Assembly (NCBI GenBank): GCA_046328715.1
Contig: JAXLWB010000013.1
Span: 124,001-188,000, forward strand
Reading direction: 5' to 3'
Origin: JAXLWB01 sp046328715
GTDB taxonomy: Bacteria; Chloroflexota; Anaerolineae; Caldilineales; Caldilineaceae
Length of the DNA stretch: 64,000 nt
Made by a program: the position numbers and the translations under genes. The notes under the pieces were generated by a model that had not been told where the DNA came from, searched no databases, and saw only the letters and a list, made by a program, of their open reading frames with translations. Position 1 is the stretch's first letter, and the number at the start of each line of letters is the position of its first letter. Positions 8,530 through 17,361 of this stretch are shown in pieces.

Positions 8530-8634
8530 AGGTAGCCGCTGCTTTTAGCTGCGGGTTGTGGACATAACCCGCAGCGATGAATCGCACAGATGTTGGCAAG
8601 AGCCCTGTTTGTGCAGCTGAAAGCACGCACCTAC
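8530..8634. repeat. Nested palindromic repeat (REP-like)
   Basis: An inner perfect hairpin GCTGCGGGTT (8548-8557) / AACCCGCAGC (8566-8575) sits within a larger imperfect palindrome whose left arm (8530-8551, containing GCTTTTAGCTG) pairs with the right arm (8614-8634, CAGCTGAAAGC...). It lies between the convergent peptidase and endonuclease IV genes and may also terminate transcription. Confidence 0.6.
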
Positions 8635-8649
8635 GAAATTCAAATGTCC

Positions 8650-9552
8650 CTATGGGGCAGGAGGCAACCTCAGCCCCGCCGGAACTCGCTCCACCTGGTG
8701 GACGAGGCTACAGAGCGTGGCTAGGTTGCGGCGATCATCGTTGAGATCGGCTTCCTTAGGTGTTTCCAGGAGCATGGCGATGCCGCACCAGCGCTCGTCG
8801 TTGAGGATGTTGCGGAAGCCTTCCAGCCCGATTTCGCCTTCGCCAATGTGAGTGTGGCGGTCGAGATGGCTGGCCAGTTTACCCTTACTATCGTTGAGGT
8901 GCCAGACCTTGACCCAACCCCGCCCCAATTCCCGCTCCAATTGCGCCATCATCGCCTCGTAAGTTTCTGGCGTGCGGAAGTCATAGCCGGTGGCAAAGGC
9001 ATGGCAGGTGTCCAGACAGACGCCGACCCGGCTTTTGTCCTCTACCCCGTCAATAATTTGGCGCAACTGAGCGAAACTAATTCCCAACGTTGATCCCTGT
9101 CCAGCCATCAATTCCAGACAGGTAATTGTGTTGCCACAATTTGGCGTCGCTGCATGGATGCGATTGAGTGCTTCGCTGATGCGGGCAATTCCTGCTTCTT
9201 CGCCGCTGCCTGTATGGGCTCCTGGGTGCAGCACGACATGGGTGATGCCATAGGCGTTGGCGCGCACAATCTCATCGCCGTGGGCGTCGATGCTGCGTTG
9301 CCAGAGGTCGTCTTTCGGGCTGGCGAGGTTGATCAGATAGCTGGCATGGCTGACAGCATAGACAATCCCCTTGGCGGGCAATTGGGCATTCCAGCGCTCA
9401 ATATCCTGCCAGTCAATCGGCGGACCGCTCCATTGCCGATTGTTCTTAGTGAAGACCTGCACGGCATTGCTTTTCACCGCTTCGGCTTCATTCAGCGCCT
9501 GGCTTACTCCGCCTGCGATCGACATATGTGAGCCCAGCATTAAGATGGACAT
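8650..9552 (-). CDS. nfo: Endonuclease IV (AP endonuclease)
   Basis: A 300-residue AP-endonuclease-family TIM barrel. Family motifs include GSHMSIAGG at the N-terminus, QVFTKNNRQW, HPGAHTGSGEEAGI, LELMAGQGSTLG, GVCLDTCHAFATGYD, WHLNDSKGKLASHLDRHTHI and ending in LLETPK, which together hold the three-zinc site. It cleaves DNA 5' of abasic sites in base-excision repair. ATG 9552 is preferred over the GTG five codons earlier because GAGGAG lies five bases before it and the homologous start is close to GSHMS. Single gene, convergent with the peptidase. Confidence 0.95.
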   Translation of the reverse strand: MSILMLGSHMSIAGGVSQALNEAEAVKSNAVQVFTKNNRQWSGPPIDWQDIERWNAQLPAKGIVYAVSHASYLINLASPKDDLWQRSIDAHGDEIVRANAYGITHVVLHPGAHTGSGEEAGIARISEALNRIHAATPNCGNTITCLELMAGQGSTLGISFAQLRQIIDGVEDKSRVGVCLDTCHAFATGYDFRTPETYEAMMAQLERELGRGWVKVWHLNDSKGKLASHLDRHTHIGEGEIGLEGFRNILNDERWCGIAMLLETPKEADLNDDRRNLATLCSLVHQVERVPAGLRLPPAP

Positions 9553-9661
9553 GAAAACTCCTCTCACCTGTCCCTAAATAACAGAACCCCGCACGTCCGT
9601 AAGGGGCCATGAGTTGTACGTCGTGTGTCGCCAGTTTAACACAAGCTGGGCAGGTTGCTGG

Positions 9662-9667
9662 TATAAT
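9662..9667 (+). promoter_or_regulatory. Extended -10 promoter for tsaB-rimI
   Basis: TGGTATAAT contains a perfect TATAAT (9662-9667) with the TGn extension. No good -35 lies 17 bases upstream, which is tolerated for extended -10 promoters. Transcription would start near 9674 and give a leader of about 130 bases containing the hairpin at 9696-9757. Confidence 0.5.
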
Positions 9668-9695
9668 CGAGGCGAAGATGATTCAATATAAAATT

Positions 9696-9757
9696 CCGTG
9701 TTCCCTGCTTTCTGTGTTGACAAAACCTTTTGTAAACGCGGAAAGCAGGGAACACGG
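9696..9757 (+). repeat. Leader hairpin with perfect 17-bp stem
   Basis: CCGTGTTCCCTGCTTTC (9696-9712) and its exact complement (9741-9757) flank a 28-base loop. It lies in the predicted leader of tsaB. There is no U-run after it, so it is not a classical terminator; it may be a repeat element or an RNA structure affecting tsaB expression. Confidence 0.65.
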
Positions 9758-9804
9758 GGTCAATGGTTTATCGGTTGGAGTAGAGCTTCGCATTAATTTG
9801 ATCT

Positions 9805-10497
9805 ATGTTACTTGCCCTTGATACTGCTACCGCTACCGCATCGCTAGCAGTTTATGATCTAGAATCCAACCATTTACTAGCCGAATTGACCTGGCAGGCA
9901 CGCCGCAGGCAGACTCAGGATCTGCTCTTAGCGGCGCGTACATTGCTCGCACAAGTCGATCTCACCCCATCCGACCTGACAGCACTGGCCGTGACCACGG
10001 GACCGGGCAGCTTTACGGGGGTGCGCATTGGCATCAGTGCGGTCAAGGGCATTGCGTTGGGGCTACCTACGCCCCCTCAGGTGATCGGCATTCCAACCTT
10101 GAATGTCACCGCTGCCCCCTGGTTGGCTGTAGCTTCTTCTATGCCTGGCGTCACTATCTGTGCCTATATGCAGGCAGGTCGAGGTCGTTATAATTGGAGT
10201 TATCTACGACCGCATGAGCCAAGCAAACGACTGACCACAGAGGATCATCAAAATGGCACGGTTGATGAACTGGTTGACGATCTACAACGACAGTCGAACC
10301 AAGTCGTTTGGCTGGTAGGAGAAACGACAAGCGACTTACAGGATCGGGTAAAACCGCTTGCACACGTTGTCTTCGTGGAGGAAGTCAGCGGCTGGCGGCG
10401 AGCAGGACACCTGGCGCAGCTAGCTGCCCATTACCTGCAAGCTGGAATTGCCGACAGCCTATCTGAACTGCAACCGATCTACCTGAGACAGCCATAA
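9805..10497 (+). CDS. tsaB: tRNA threonylcarbamoyladenosine modification protein TsaB
   Basis: A 230-residue protein of the ASKHA fold with the TsaB signatures ALDTATATASLAVY at the N-terminus and VTTGPGSFTGVRIGIS. TsaB partners TsaD and TsaE to form the t6A base at position 37 of ANN-decoding tRNAs in the cytoplasm. The start ATG 9805 gives the conserved N-terminus directly. rimI follows 19 bases later, a classic pairing. The C-terminal part is variable, as is normal for the family. tsaD and tsaE are not in the window. Confidence 0.93.
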   Translation: MLLALDTATATASLAVYDLESNHLLAELTWQARRRQTQDLLLAARTLLAQVDLTPSDLTALAVTTGPGSFTGVRIGISAVKGIALGLPTPPQVIGIPTLNVTAAPWLAVASSMPGVTICAYMQAGRGRYNWSYLRPHEPSKRLTTEDHQNGTVDELVDDLQRQSNQVVWLVGETTSDLQDRVKPLAHVVFVEEVSGWRRAGHLAQLAAHYLQAGIADSLSELQPIYLRQP

Positions 10498-10516
10498 AGA
10501 CCTGCTTCACTACACC

Positions 10517-11059
10517 ATGATACCGAACACAGCCCTTCAGAGCATTGACCCGCAATCCCTCTTACTCAACTTAATGACGCTGGATGACTTGCCGATCGTC
10601 GATGAAATCGAGCAGGCGAGTTTTCCATCCCCCTGGTCACTGGAAACCTTTCGTTACGAATTACAGAGCAACCCGCGCTCCTTTTACTGGGTGTTGCGCC
10701 CTAATCCAGCAGTATCAGCAGGCAATCGGCCTCTGATCTTAGCCTACGGCGGCTATTGGTTGATGGGCGAAGAGGCGCATGTCGTGATCCTGGCCACCCA
10801 TCCACAGTGGCGACGCCAGGGGTTGGCCGAATACCTACTGATTCAGATGATGGAGCAGATGCGTGCGGTGGATGTTCATGAGGTGACGTTAGAGGTCCGT
10901 GCGGGGAATTACGCTGCTCAAGCACTCTACCGCAAGTTAGGCTTTGAAGAAGTTGGTCGCCGCAAGCGCTACTACCGCGACAACCATGAGGATGCGCTGT
11001 TGTTGACACGCTTTGGACTGCAAGATGACGCCGACCCTGGGTCGGACATGAAGGGATGA
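10517..11059 (+). CDS. rimI: Ribosomal-protein S18 alanine N-acetyltransferase RimI
   Basis: A 180-residue GNAT acetyltransferase. The N-terminal segment IVDEIEQASFPSPWS is the RimI signature. The acetyl-CoA loop reads QWRRQGLAEYLL, followed by VTLEVRAGNYAAQALYRKLGF and RKRYYRDNHEDALLL, all typical of RimI. It acetylates the N-terminus of ribosomal protein S18 in Escherichia coli; here the role is inferred from sequence and from the tsaB neighbour 19 bases upstream. A GATGACA-type repeat hairpin (11057-11096) follows the stop and separates it from the convergent sortase gene. Confidence 0.92.
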   Translation: MIPNTALQSIDPQSLLLNLMTLDDLPIVDEIEQASFPSPWSLETFRYELQSNPRSFYWVLRPNPAVSAGNRPLILAYGGYWLMGEEAHVVILATHPQWRRQGLAEYLLIQMMEQMRAVDVHEVTLEVRAGNYAAQALYRKLGFEEVGRRKRYYRDNHEDALLLTRFGLQDDADPGSDMKG

Positions 11060-11095
11060 CAAGATGACAAATTCACAGGTCATCCTGTCATCTCT

Positions 11096-11737
11096 TCACT
11101 TCTGTGCTGTTTTCTGAGGGGCGGGTAGGGCGATGACGATGATGCGATGGGTGTTATCGTCGCGCGGCCAGCAACTGACTAGAGTCAATCGGCTGTCCGG
11201 TGTAGGGGCGATCCATTGGGCGTTCTTGCGGCGCTGGTTGGCAGTGGCGTACTTCTCGGGCACGATCAGCACCTTGTCCACATGGTAGGTAAACTCTTTT
11301 CCATTCGCCCAAAGGTCAATCTCATCCCCTTTTTTCAACTGGTCGAGTTCGCGGAAAACTGCCCCTTTGATGTTGTTGTGCCCACTTAACACTACGTTAC
11401 CATTCTGCCCAGCCATGGCACTACTCTTGTGCCACCCTGCGGCATAATCAGCCACGTCCCATTCACTAAAGATACGTCCCGCATCATCCTGGGTGGAACT
11501 CCAGCCGAGTTCGACAATCGGAATGTCGGAACGGATCGCTGGAATCATCAGCCGGGTAGGCACTGCGGCTTGAGCTGCCGGAGCGGCTAGAATTGGGACA
11601 GTAATCGGTGGCACCGGGATCTCTGGTTCGGGCGGGAAAAACCAATCCCAGAGTGCGCAGCCAGAGAGGAGAAAGCTCGAACAAAATAACGTGATTAGCA
11701 AAAATAAGTGCGGAACGCGCAATGTAGAACGGCTCAT
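11096..11737 (-). CDS. Sortase-fold lipoprotein (class E/F-like)
   Basis: From ATG 11737 the protein is 213 residues and begins with a signal peptide ending in lipobox LLSGC. A proline-rich linker (PEPEIPVPPITVP) leads into a sortase domain. The catalytic triad is visible: His in LSGHNN, Cys in LVSCWP and Arg in THRIIV. Upstream in-frame TTG 11776 would overlap the LysM gene and spoil the signal peptide. It is anchored outside the membrane and may cross-link or process surface proteins carrying a sorting signal. No LPxTG-like substrate was recognised next to it. It follows the LysM lipoprotein gene by 16 bases, so they are likely one operon. Confidence 0.88.
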   Translation of the reverse strand: MSRSTLRVPHLFLLITLFCSSFLLSGCALWDWFFPPEPEIPVPPITVPILAAPAAQAAVPTRLMIPAIRSDIPIVELGWSSTQDDAGRIFSEWDVADYAAGWHKSSAMAGQNGNVVLSGHNNIKGAVFRELDQLKKGDEIDLWANGKEFTYHVDKVLIVPEKYATANQRRKNAQWIAPTPDSRLTLVSCWPRDDNTHRIIVIALPAPQKTAQK

Positions 11738-11753
11738 ACCAACGATCGATCTC

Positions 11754-12800
11754 CTATTTGCGGCGGCCTTGGGCAATCGCCTCGACCCGTTCTACTGGTC
11801 CACCAACAGGGGCGAGGATTGCACTAAAATTTGTGGCACTGCCGCGTGGTACAATAGTATACTCCGGTTCTACTTTTCTTGTTGCAATCACGCGTCCTAA
11901 TCCATCATATGCAGTCAGAATCACTTGGACATCCGTGGCCTCTTCGGGCCCAATGTTGGCGATCGAACCACTCACCGTGTAGGAAGCGTAACGTTCGCTT
12001 TCATTCTTAAGGTCACGCACCTCCAGGTCACGATAGTAGCTGCCTACATAAGCGGGAACTGCGTGGGTCACATAGGCACGAAACTTGGCAAAGCGCGGCG
12101 GCATTTCGCCAAATAGAATCGCAAAGGGTGCCTTTTTGCCGCTGTCGATCAAATCGACTGCGACTAAATTCTCTGAGGTGGAGATCTCTTGATCCGTGTC
12201 ATCCACCAGGGTTACGGCCACGCGCACCTGCTCCAATGACTGATCGCTGGTATTGACCACCTCGCCAAGCACGAAAAGTCCACCGATGCTGGTATTGCTC
12301 AAAAAGACATTCGTTACTTCCATCGGCAGCGGTGTAGGGGTAGGGGTTGAAAAAGCGGAGTCACCCTCTTCCGATTTCTCTTCGGGTCGTGGAATGATCA
12401 ATTGTTGCCCAATTTGCAACGTTCGCGGGTCCAATATGCCATTGCTATCCTGCAACTCGGCCACGCTGATGCCGTATTTGCCTGCAATCGAGAGCAAACT
12501 CTCACCCGACTGGATGACATGGACGATGGGTGTCGGGGTGACTGTTGGCGTTGGCGTCGGCTCCGGGGTATAAGGAGCAGGAGTTGCACTGGGTGGCAAG
12601 GTGGCAACTGCGATGTTGACATCCAGGGTCGGCGATGGCTCAATGGTCGGCGTTGGCGTCAAGGTGATCACTTGACCACAGCCGGCCAACAGCAACATGG
12701 CGACAAAAGTAAAGCCGATTCCCACAGCTTGCCAACTGAATGACGTCAGGTTCTGGACAGTTTGATGGCTATTGATGTGCAAGGATCGTAAGCAAATCAT
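11754..12800 (-). CDS. LysM-domain lipoprotein
   Basis: A 348-residue secreted protein. The hydrophobic signal ends in lipobox LLLAGC at about residues 36-41. A long Thr/Pro-rich linker (repeats of PTPT) follows, then one LysM domain (HVIQSGESLLSIAGKYGISV ... LQIGQQLIIP), which binds N-acetylglucosamine polymers. The C-terminal half has two beta-rich segments (VTNVFLSNTSIGGLFVLGEV; ASYTVSGSIANIGPEEATDV) resembling FxLYD-type domains common in Chloroflexota lipoproteins. It probably binds cell-wall or extracellular glycans on the outer face of the membrane. The sortase gene follows by 16 bases. Confidence 0.85.
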   Translation of the reverse strand: MICLRSLHINSHQTVQNLTSFSWQAVGIGFTFVAMLLLAGCGQVITLTPTPTIEPSPTLDVNIAVATLPPSATPAPYTPEPTPTPTVTPTPIVHVIQSGESLLSIAGKYGISVAELQDSNGILDPRTLQIGQQLIIPRPEEKSEEGDSAFSTPTPTPLPMEVTNVFLSNTSIGGLFVLGEVVNTSDQSLEQVRVAVTLVDDTDQEISTSENLVAVDLIDSGKKAPFAILFGEMPPRFAKFRAYVTHAVPAYVGSYYRDLEVRDLKNESERYASYTVSGSIANIGPEEATDVQVILTAYDGLGRVIATRKVEPEYTIVPRGSATNFSAILAPVGGPVERVEAIAQGRRK

Positions 12801-12947
12801 TGGCTCAATTATAGCAGGTCTGTCCCTCTTAAGCGAGAGCCATTCGTCGTATTTTAAGTTACGAACCTTGTAACTGGTCAGCGAAGTGAAAACTTACAAT
12901 CGGGTGGGGAAGCCAGGGCAAAAAGAGCGAATTGTGAATTGCGAAAT

Positions 12948-14171
12948 TTAACGCAACCCTGTTAGTGTGGTTGTCATTTCATAGCGCTTGCCACTTCGCG
13001 AAGATTCCAGTGCGCCTAACATCATTTCCGTAATGTGACGGCCCCACTCGACATTGACAATTGGGTCACGATCTTCCAGGATGCAATCAACCAAGTGCTG
13101 CGTTGACTCATGGTAGTAGTTGAAGGCACCGGGTGTTGGCTTGGGCCACTGGGCGCGGCTGCTGTCGCCGGTTGGAGGAACGTGATACCAGCCTTCCGCG
13201 TCTACCTGGGGTAACAGATGGCGACGGTTGCTGATGATCGAGGCAAAGTTGCCATTGGCACCGAGCACAAGATTGCCTTCTGTTCCAAAAACACGCAATC
13301 CCCCATAGCCTGCTCCTGGTGGCACAGGGTGAAAGGCCCGCGCGATGTGGAAAACCCCGGTTGCGCCGCTCTCCATTTCGTAAAGGCTGGATGCGCTGTC
13401 TTCGGCCTCCATGCGGACTTGCAGAGTCTTCGGTAGGTTGACGACAACATCCCAGTAGTTGGCATTCTCTGGGTCGGTGGCTTGGGCAAGAAACTTGTCA
13501 TATTCGCTGTCGGGCACGATCATGCGGTCCGGGAGGGTGATTCTGGCCATGCCCATGACACTTTTGCAACTGCCCAAAAGCGTTGCAATTTGCGTAGGTG
13601 CATAGGGAAAGTCCAACAGCATCCCACCACTATCCTTGGCATAGAAGGCCCCAATCCCGTATGGATTGCCCCCCAAAGAAGGATGATAGTGAGAAGGAAC
13701 GCCCGGCAGCCAGCTAAACCAGGAGACGTTGCCCAGCACGCCCTTTTGAATTAACTCACGCAAAGGGGGATAGGCTGGATCGAGCGGTGAATTGGAACTG
13801 GGCTCAACTACGACCTTGACTCCAGCCTTACGTGTCGCTTCGACAATGGCGTTGGCACCGTGCAACTCCAAGGCCATCGGCTTTTGCAAAAGCACATGTT
13901 TGCCCTTCTCAATCGCAGCAAGCGTAAAGGGCAAATGGGTTCCCGGGCCGGTGAGGATAAAGACTGCCTCGATATCTGAACGAGCAAGCATCTCGTAATA
14001 ATCTTGGTATTGCTCTTTTGCCCCGAAAAGCCGAATACAGGCGGCAGTGCGTGCCGGATTGCTATCGCAAACAGCCACAAGTTCCCCATTCTCCATCTTA
14101 AAAATATAGGGGAGGTAGTAAGCAGTCGCCACTACACCGCAGCCGACAACGCCGATCTTTACTTTGCGCAT
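12948..14171 (-). CDS. Gfo/Idh/MocA-family oxidoreductase
   Basis: A 407-residue protein with an N-terminal Rossmann domain (VGVVGCGVVATAYYLPYIF) and the family's EKGKHVLLQKPMAL motif, in which the catalytic-lysine EKP becomes QKP. The C-terminal alpha/beta domain is typical. These NAD(P)-dependent enzymes oxidise or reduce sugars, inositols and related polyols. Because the motif is changed but the lysine is kept, activity is expected. The gene is alone; repeats occupy its upstream side (14205-14402). Substrate unknown. Confidence 0.85.
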   Translation of the reverse strand: MRKVKIGVVGCGVVATAYYLPYIFKMENGELVAVCDSNPARTAACIRLFGAKEQYQDYYEMLARSDIEAVFILTGPGTHLPFTLAAIEKGKHVLLQKPMALELHGANAIVEATRKAGVKVVVEPSSNSPLDPAYPPLRELIQKGVLGNVSWFSWLPGVPSHYHPSLGGNPYGIGAFYAKDSGGMLLDFPYAPTQIATLLGSCKSVMGMARITLPDRMIVPDSEYDKFLAQATDPENANYWDVVVNLPKTLQVRMEAEDSASSLYEMESGATGVFHIARAFHPVPPGAGYGGLRVFGTEGNLVLGANGNFASIISNRRHLLPQVDAEGWYHVPPTGDSSRAQWPKPTPGAFNYYHESTQHLVDCILEDRDPIVNVEWGRHITEMMLGALESSRSGKRYEMTTTLTGLR

Positions 14172-14204
14172 ATGAGGTTTTGTCTTTTGGCTAAGGGAGG
14201 GGAA

Positions 14205-14402
14205 AAAGTAGGTCAGTGAGACAGTGAGACAGTAGGACAGTTCAAACTAATTCGTTCAGAAGTTTGGAGGAAAATGTCATTCTGAGCGGCAGTTTGCGAA
14301 GAATCCTGCGTTGTCAATTCAAGATTCTTCGGCGAAAAGCTGCCTCAGAATGACAAATTGCGAACTTCTGAAAGTGACTTACCGCCCCACCGTCTCACTA
14401 AT
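14205..14402. repeat. Heptad-repeat hairpin interrupted by a palindromic element
   Basis: The left arm (about 14205-14240) is made of degenerate units such as CAGTGAGA and CAGTAGGA. The right arm (about 14375-14400) has the complementary CGTCTCACT. Between them lies a complete palindromic element (14255-14372). The element appears to have landed inside, or grown within, a heptad hairpin. Confidence 0.65.
14255..14372. repeat. Palindromic element TTGTCATTCTGAG family, copy 2
   Basis: The core 14275-14355 has perfect 12-bp ends (TGTCATTCTGAG / CTCAGAATGACA) and the inner GAAGAATC / GATTCTTCG pair also found in the copy at 6075-6170. An outer pair TTCAGAAGTT (14255-14264) / AACTTCTGAA (14363-14372) extends the palindrome. 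It has no coding capacity. Confidence 0.8.
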
Positions 14403-14404
14403 AT

Positions 14405-15376
14405 TTAGCCCAACCGCTTCTTAAATTCGGCGGTCAGTGCGGGCAACACTTCGAAAAGATCGCCGACGATGCCATAGTGGGCTCGTTCGAAGATTGGAGC
14501 TTCGCGATCCTTGTTGATGGCGACAATGATCTTGCTGCCACCCATGCCAGCTAAGTGTTGGATGGCACCGCTGATGCCGGAAGCGATATAGAGATCAGGC
14601 TTGACAGTGCGGCCAGTTTGACCCACCTGATATTTGTAGGGAATGTATCCGGCATCGACTGCGGCGCGGCTTGCGCCTACAGCGGCACCAATGCTTGCGG
14701 CCAAATCCGAAACCAATTGAAAGCCCTTGGCAGGATCGGAGGCGACGCCACGGCCACCGCTCACAATCTTGCCCGCATCGGCCAGATTTACTTCGCCACT
14801 GTCGGTGCTCTTGGACTCCAACACCTTAACAGGAATGGCATCTTCACTCAGTGCTAACGAGACTTCCTTGACCGAGCCACCTGCCGCACCCGGTTCTGGC
14901 ATGGGGAAGGAGCGGGGACGCACGCTAGCAACCTGTAACGCGCTGTCAAACGTCACGTCAGCGAGGATATTATTGGAATAAACCGAACGTGTACAACTGA
15001 GCTTTCCGCCGCTCACACTTAGATCGATTACATCTGGAGCGAGGCCAGCATTGAGCTCGCAGGCAACCGAGGCCGACAACTCACGCCCGCGCGAGGTGCC
15101 CGCAGTCAAGAGGACGGATGAGCCACTGGCCTGCAAGGCAGCCTTCATGGCGGCAGTGTAGGCGCTCAGTCGGAAGGAGGCCAGGGCAGGGTTGGTGACT
15201 GTGTAAACAGTGCCAGCACCGTACTTTTGGGCCTCGGCAGCGACTGCCGCAGTCTCGGCACCAATCACTACCGCTGAGACATCGGAACCGGCCAGTGCAC
15301 GCGCCTTACCGAGTACTTCCCAGCAATTGGAAACGGCTTTATTATTATTTTGTTCAATCCAAACGAGAATGGACAT
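14405..15376 (-). CDS. etfA: Electron transfer flavoprotein, alpha subunit
   Basis: A 323-residue protein. The C-terminal FAD-binding signature is clear: SRAAVDAGYIPYKYQVGQTG followed by VKPDLYIASGISGAIQHLAG and IIVAINKD. The alpha subunit binds FAD and passes electrons from acyl-CoA or other dehydrogenases to the quinone pool or other acceptors. It follows etfB on the same strand by 91 bases, in the order beta then alpha. No dehydrogenase or ETF:quinone oxidoreductase gene is next to the pair. Cytoplasmic. ATG 15376 gives the expected N-terminus MSILVWIEQ. Confidence 0.95.
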   Translation of the reverse strand: MSILVWIEQNNNKAVSNCWEVLGKARALAGSDVSAVVIGAETAAVAAEAQKYGAGTVYTVTNPALASFRLSAYTAAMKAALQASGSSVLLTAGTSRGRELSASVACELNAGLAPDVIDLSVSGGKLSCTRSVYSNNILADVTFDSALQVASVRPRSFPMPEPGAAGGSVKEVSLALSEDAIPVKVLESKSTDSGEVNLADAGKIVSGGRGVASDPAKGFQLVSDLAASIGAAVGASRAAVDAGYIPYKYQVGQTGRTVKPDLYIASGISGAIQHLAGMGGSKIIVAINKDREAPIFERAHYGIVGDLFEVLPALTAEFKKRLG

Positions 15377-15467
15377 TGTACTGATCCTTATTCGCTAAAT
15401 CAAGCGATGAAAATTTTGCAAGGCAACCATGGTGTAAGATGAATATCACTTTGCAACCTGCAACTTG

Positions 15468-16241
15468 CTAAATCACCTTTTCTGCCAACAACGCATCAAC
15501 CAGTGCAACTGCCTTTTCCTGGGCCGAAGCACCCTCGATAATTTTGACCGAGGTCTTTTTCACTTCTGGTTTGCGGACGTTGTTCCAATGCGTTTTGGCA
15601 CTGTCGACGTTGCCCACATCGCCCGAGGTCAACACTGGAATCTTGGCTTTGCTTGCCTTGCGGATGCCCATAAAGCTGGGATACCGTGGGTCGTTGATCT
15701 CTTTCCCGACGCTGACCACAGCAGGTAGAGATGCTTTGACGGTTTCCTGTCCGCCATCTACACTGCGTTCAACCGTAATCGAACCGCCGCCAATTTCCAC
15801 AATCTTGGATACCGCGGTCAACAACGGCATGCCAAGCTTGTTAGCGACACCTACATAGACTGCACTGCTATTCTCATCGACACTCTGGCGGCCAGTGAGG
15901 ACCAGATCCACATCGCCCACCGATTTGACGGCCCCCGCCAATGCCGAAGCTGTGGTCCACATATCGCCCTGCATGTCGCTATTATCGACAAGAATGGCCT
16001 CATTGATGCCCATGGCCAGCGCGTGCTTGAGGGCATCGGTCGCATCGGAGTTGCCCATGCTGATCGCAACGGTTTCAGCATCCTGATTCTCGCTGAGTAA
16101 CACCGCTTCTTCGGCGGCAAACTCATCCCACGGATTAATCACCATGGTGGCATTCACGGAGCCCGATTTCACTTCATCTGCCGAAATCTTGGGTAGCTCC
16201 GCAGTATCTGGGGTTTGTTTGATTAAGACGACGACTTTCAA
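15468..16241 (-). CDS. etfB: Electron transfer flavoprotein, beta subunit
   Basis: A 257-residue ETF beta subunit, beginning KVVVLIKQTPDT and containing NPWDEFAAEEAV, LVLTGRQSVDENSSAVYVG and the signature VSVGKEINDPRYPSFMGIRKASK. The start codon is TTG at 16241, supported by AAGGAG six bases upstream and by the exact family N-terminus. It forms the heterodimer with the alpha subunit encoded downstream and helps bind AMP/FAD. Confidence 0.95.
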   Translation of the reverse strand: MKVVVLIKQTPDTAELPKISADEVKSGSVNATMVINPWDEFAAEEAVLLSENQDAETVAISMGNSDATDALKHALAMGINEAILVDNSDMQGDMWTTASALAGAVKSVGDVDLVLTGRQSVDENSSAVYVGVANKLGMPLLTAVSKIVEIGGGSITVERSVDGGQETVKASLPAVVSVGKEINDPRYPSFMGIRKASKAKIPVLTSGDVGNVDSAKTHWNNVRKPEVKKTSVKIIEGASAQEKAVALVDALLAEKVI

Positions 16242-16380
16242 TGTATGCTCCTTCCATCAGTACCGGACACGGAGTAGCTCTATCGAACTAGAACTGAAAA
16301 TAATGCCGTGCAAAGGTTAATTTTGGTTCAATTTTATTATAACTGAATCTGTTTTGCAGTTGTTGATAGCTGGTTGCAAC

Positions 16381-16418
16381 AAAACGACCCGGGCATTGGC
16401 ACCGAGTCGTCTTACGTT
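16381..16418 (-). terminator. Terminator-like hairpin after the acetyltransferase gene
   Basis: On the minus strand AAGACGACTCGG pairs with CCGGGTCGTTTTG around a nine-base loop, with T residues at the end. Two mismatched positions break the stem. It lies about 70 bases after the stop of the acetyltransferase gene and before etfB. Confidence 0.55.
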
Positions 16419-16484
16419 TCATGTTATTGTAACTATGTTGCTCTGATATGCCAATCTAGCGGGTTGCTGTCTGAGATCAACCCA

Positions 16485-17114
16485 TCATACCTCGATCTCC
16501 CATAGGATTGAATCCATACCCAGCAGGTGTTCAAGTTCCGATGTCTGCCTAGACTCAGTTGGTGCAGGTTTGGGAGCAATGGGTTTGGCTGGAATGCCAA
16601 CCGCAGTGCAGTTGGCTGGAATATCTTTGGTCACCACTGCGCCAGCGCCAATCGAAACATTGTCACCGATCGTAATTCCTCCGATCACTGTGGCACCAAC
16701 CCCGATTGAAACATTGTCACCGATCTGAGGAATGCCACTTTTGGCATAACCCAGGGTCACACGATGGAGCAGAGTTAGGTTTCTGCCAGCAACCACGTCA
16801 GGGTGAATCACGGTGGGACCAAAGTGCATCACGCAGAGTCCCGGGCCGATCTGCGCACGTGGCGACAGCTCTACGCCGCTGTAGAGACGGACCAAGGGAT
16901 AGAAAATGGTATGAAGAAGGAAAAAGAAAGAGTAAAAGGGATTACTCCGGTTTTGATAGAAACACTGACCAAAGCGGTAATAAATGACACCTGCAGCCGA
17001 TGGATGCCGATAGATGCTTTCCAACGACAGAAAAAGCAAAGGTGCCTTTTTCTCCGCAACAGCATAGCGAACAAGATCTGCTTTGAGCAGCTTCAAGGTT
17101 TCAGACAAAGACAT
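16485..17114 (-). CDS. Hexapeptide-repeat acetyltransferase (serine acetyltransferase-like)
   Basis: From ATG 17114 the protein has 209 residues. A helical N-terminal part (LLKADLVRYAV...FLSLESIYRHPSAAGVIYYR) precedes a left-handed beta-helix of hexapeptide repeats (GPGLCVMHFGPTVIHPDVVA; IGDNVSIGVGATVIGGITIG; VVTKDIPANCTAVGIPAKPI). The His in CVMHFGP and later His match CysE-type active sites. It may acetylate serine for cysteine synthesis or modify a surface polysaccharide; no cysK is adjacent, so I leave it open. In-frame codons before 17114 look non-coding. Cytoplasmic. Confidence 0.82.
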   Translation of the reverse strand: MSLSETLKLLKADLVRYAVAEKKAPLLFLSLESIYRHPSAAGVIYYRFGQCFYQNRSNPFYSFFFLLHTIFYPLVRLYSGVELSPRAQIGPGLCVMHFGPTVIHPDVVAGRNLTLLHRVTLGYAKSGIPQIGDNVSIGVGATVIGGITIGDNVSIGAGAVVTKDIPANCTAVGIPAKPIAPKPAPTESRQTSELEHLLGMDSILWEIEV

Positions 17115-17361
17115 GGCAATTTGTCCTAAGCGCGGCGGCAATGTACTGGCAATACTCATACACCTTTGCGGCGTATGATACTGCAAAGTACTAGTATAGC
17201 ATAATTTACTAGTTATACGATGACAAAGCGCTTTCAGGAATGCTTTGCGGTACAAAGAGCGTTATACCCATTGCGGTTGCAAACGCCATAAATTTTCTCT
17301 GTAACGATGGCTGAAATTCATGGCTTTTCAGAGGACCATGGATATGACTTCGAGCAGAGCA

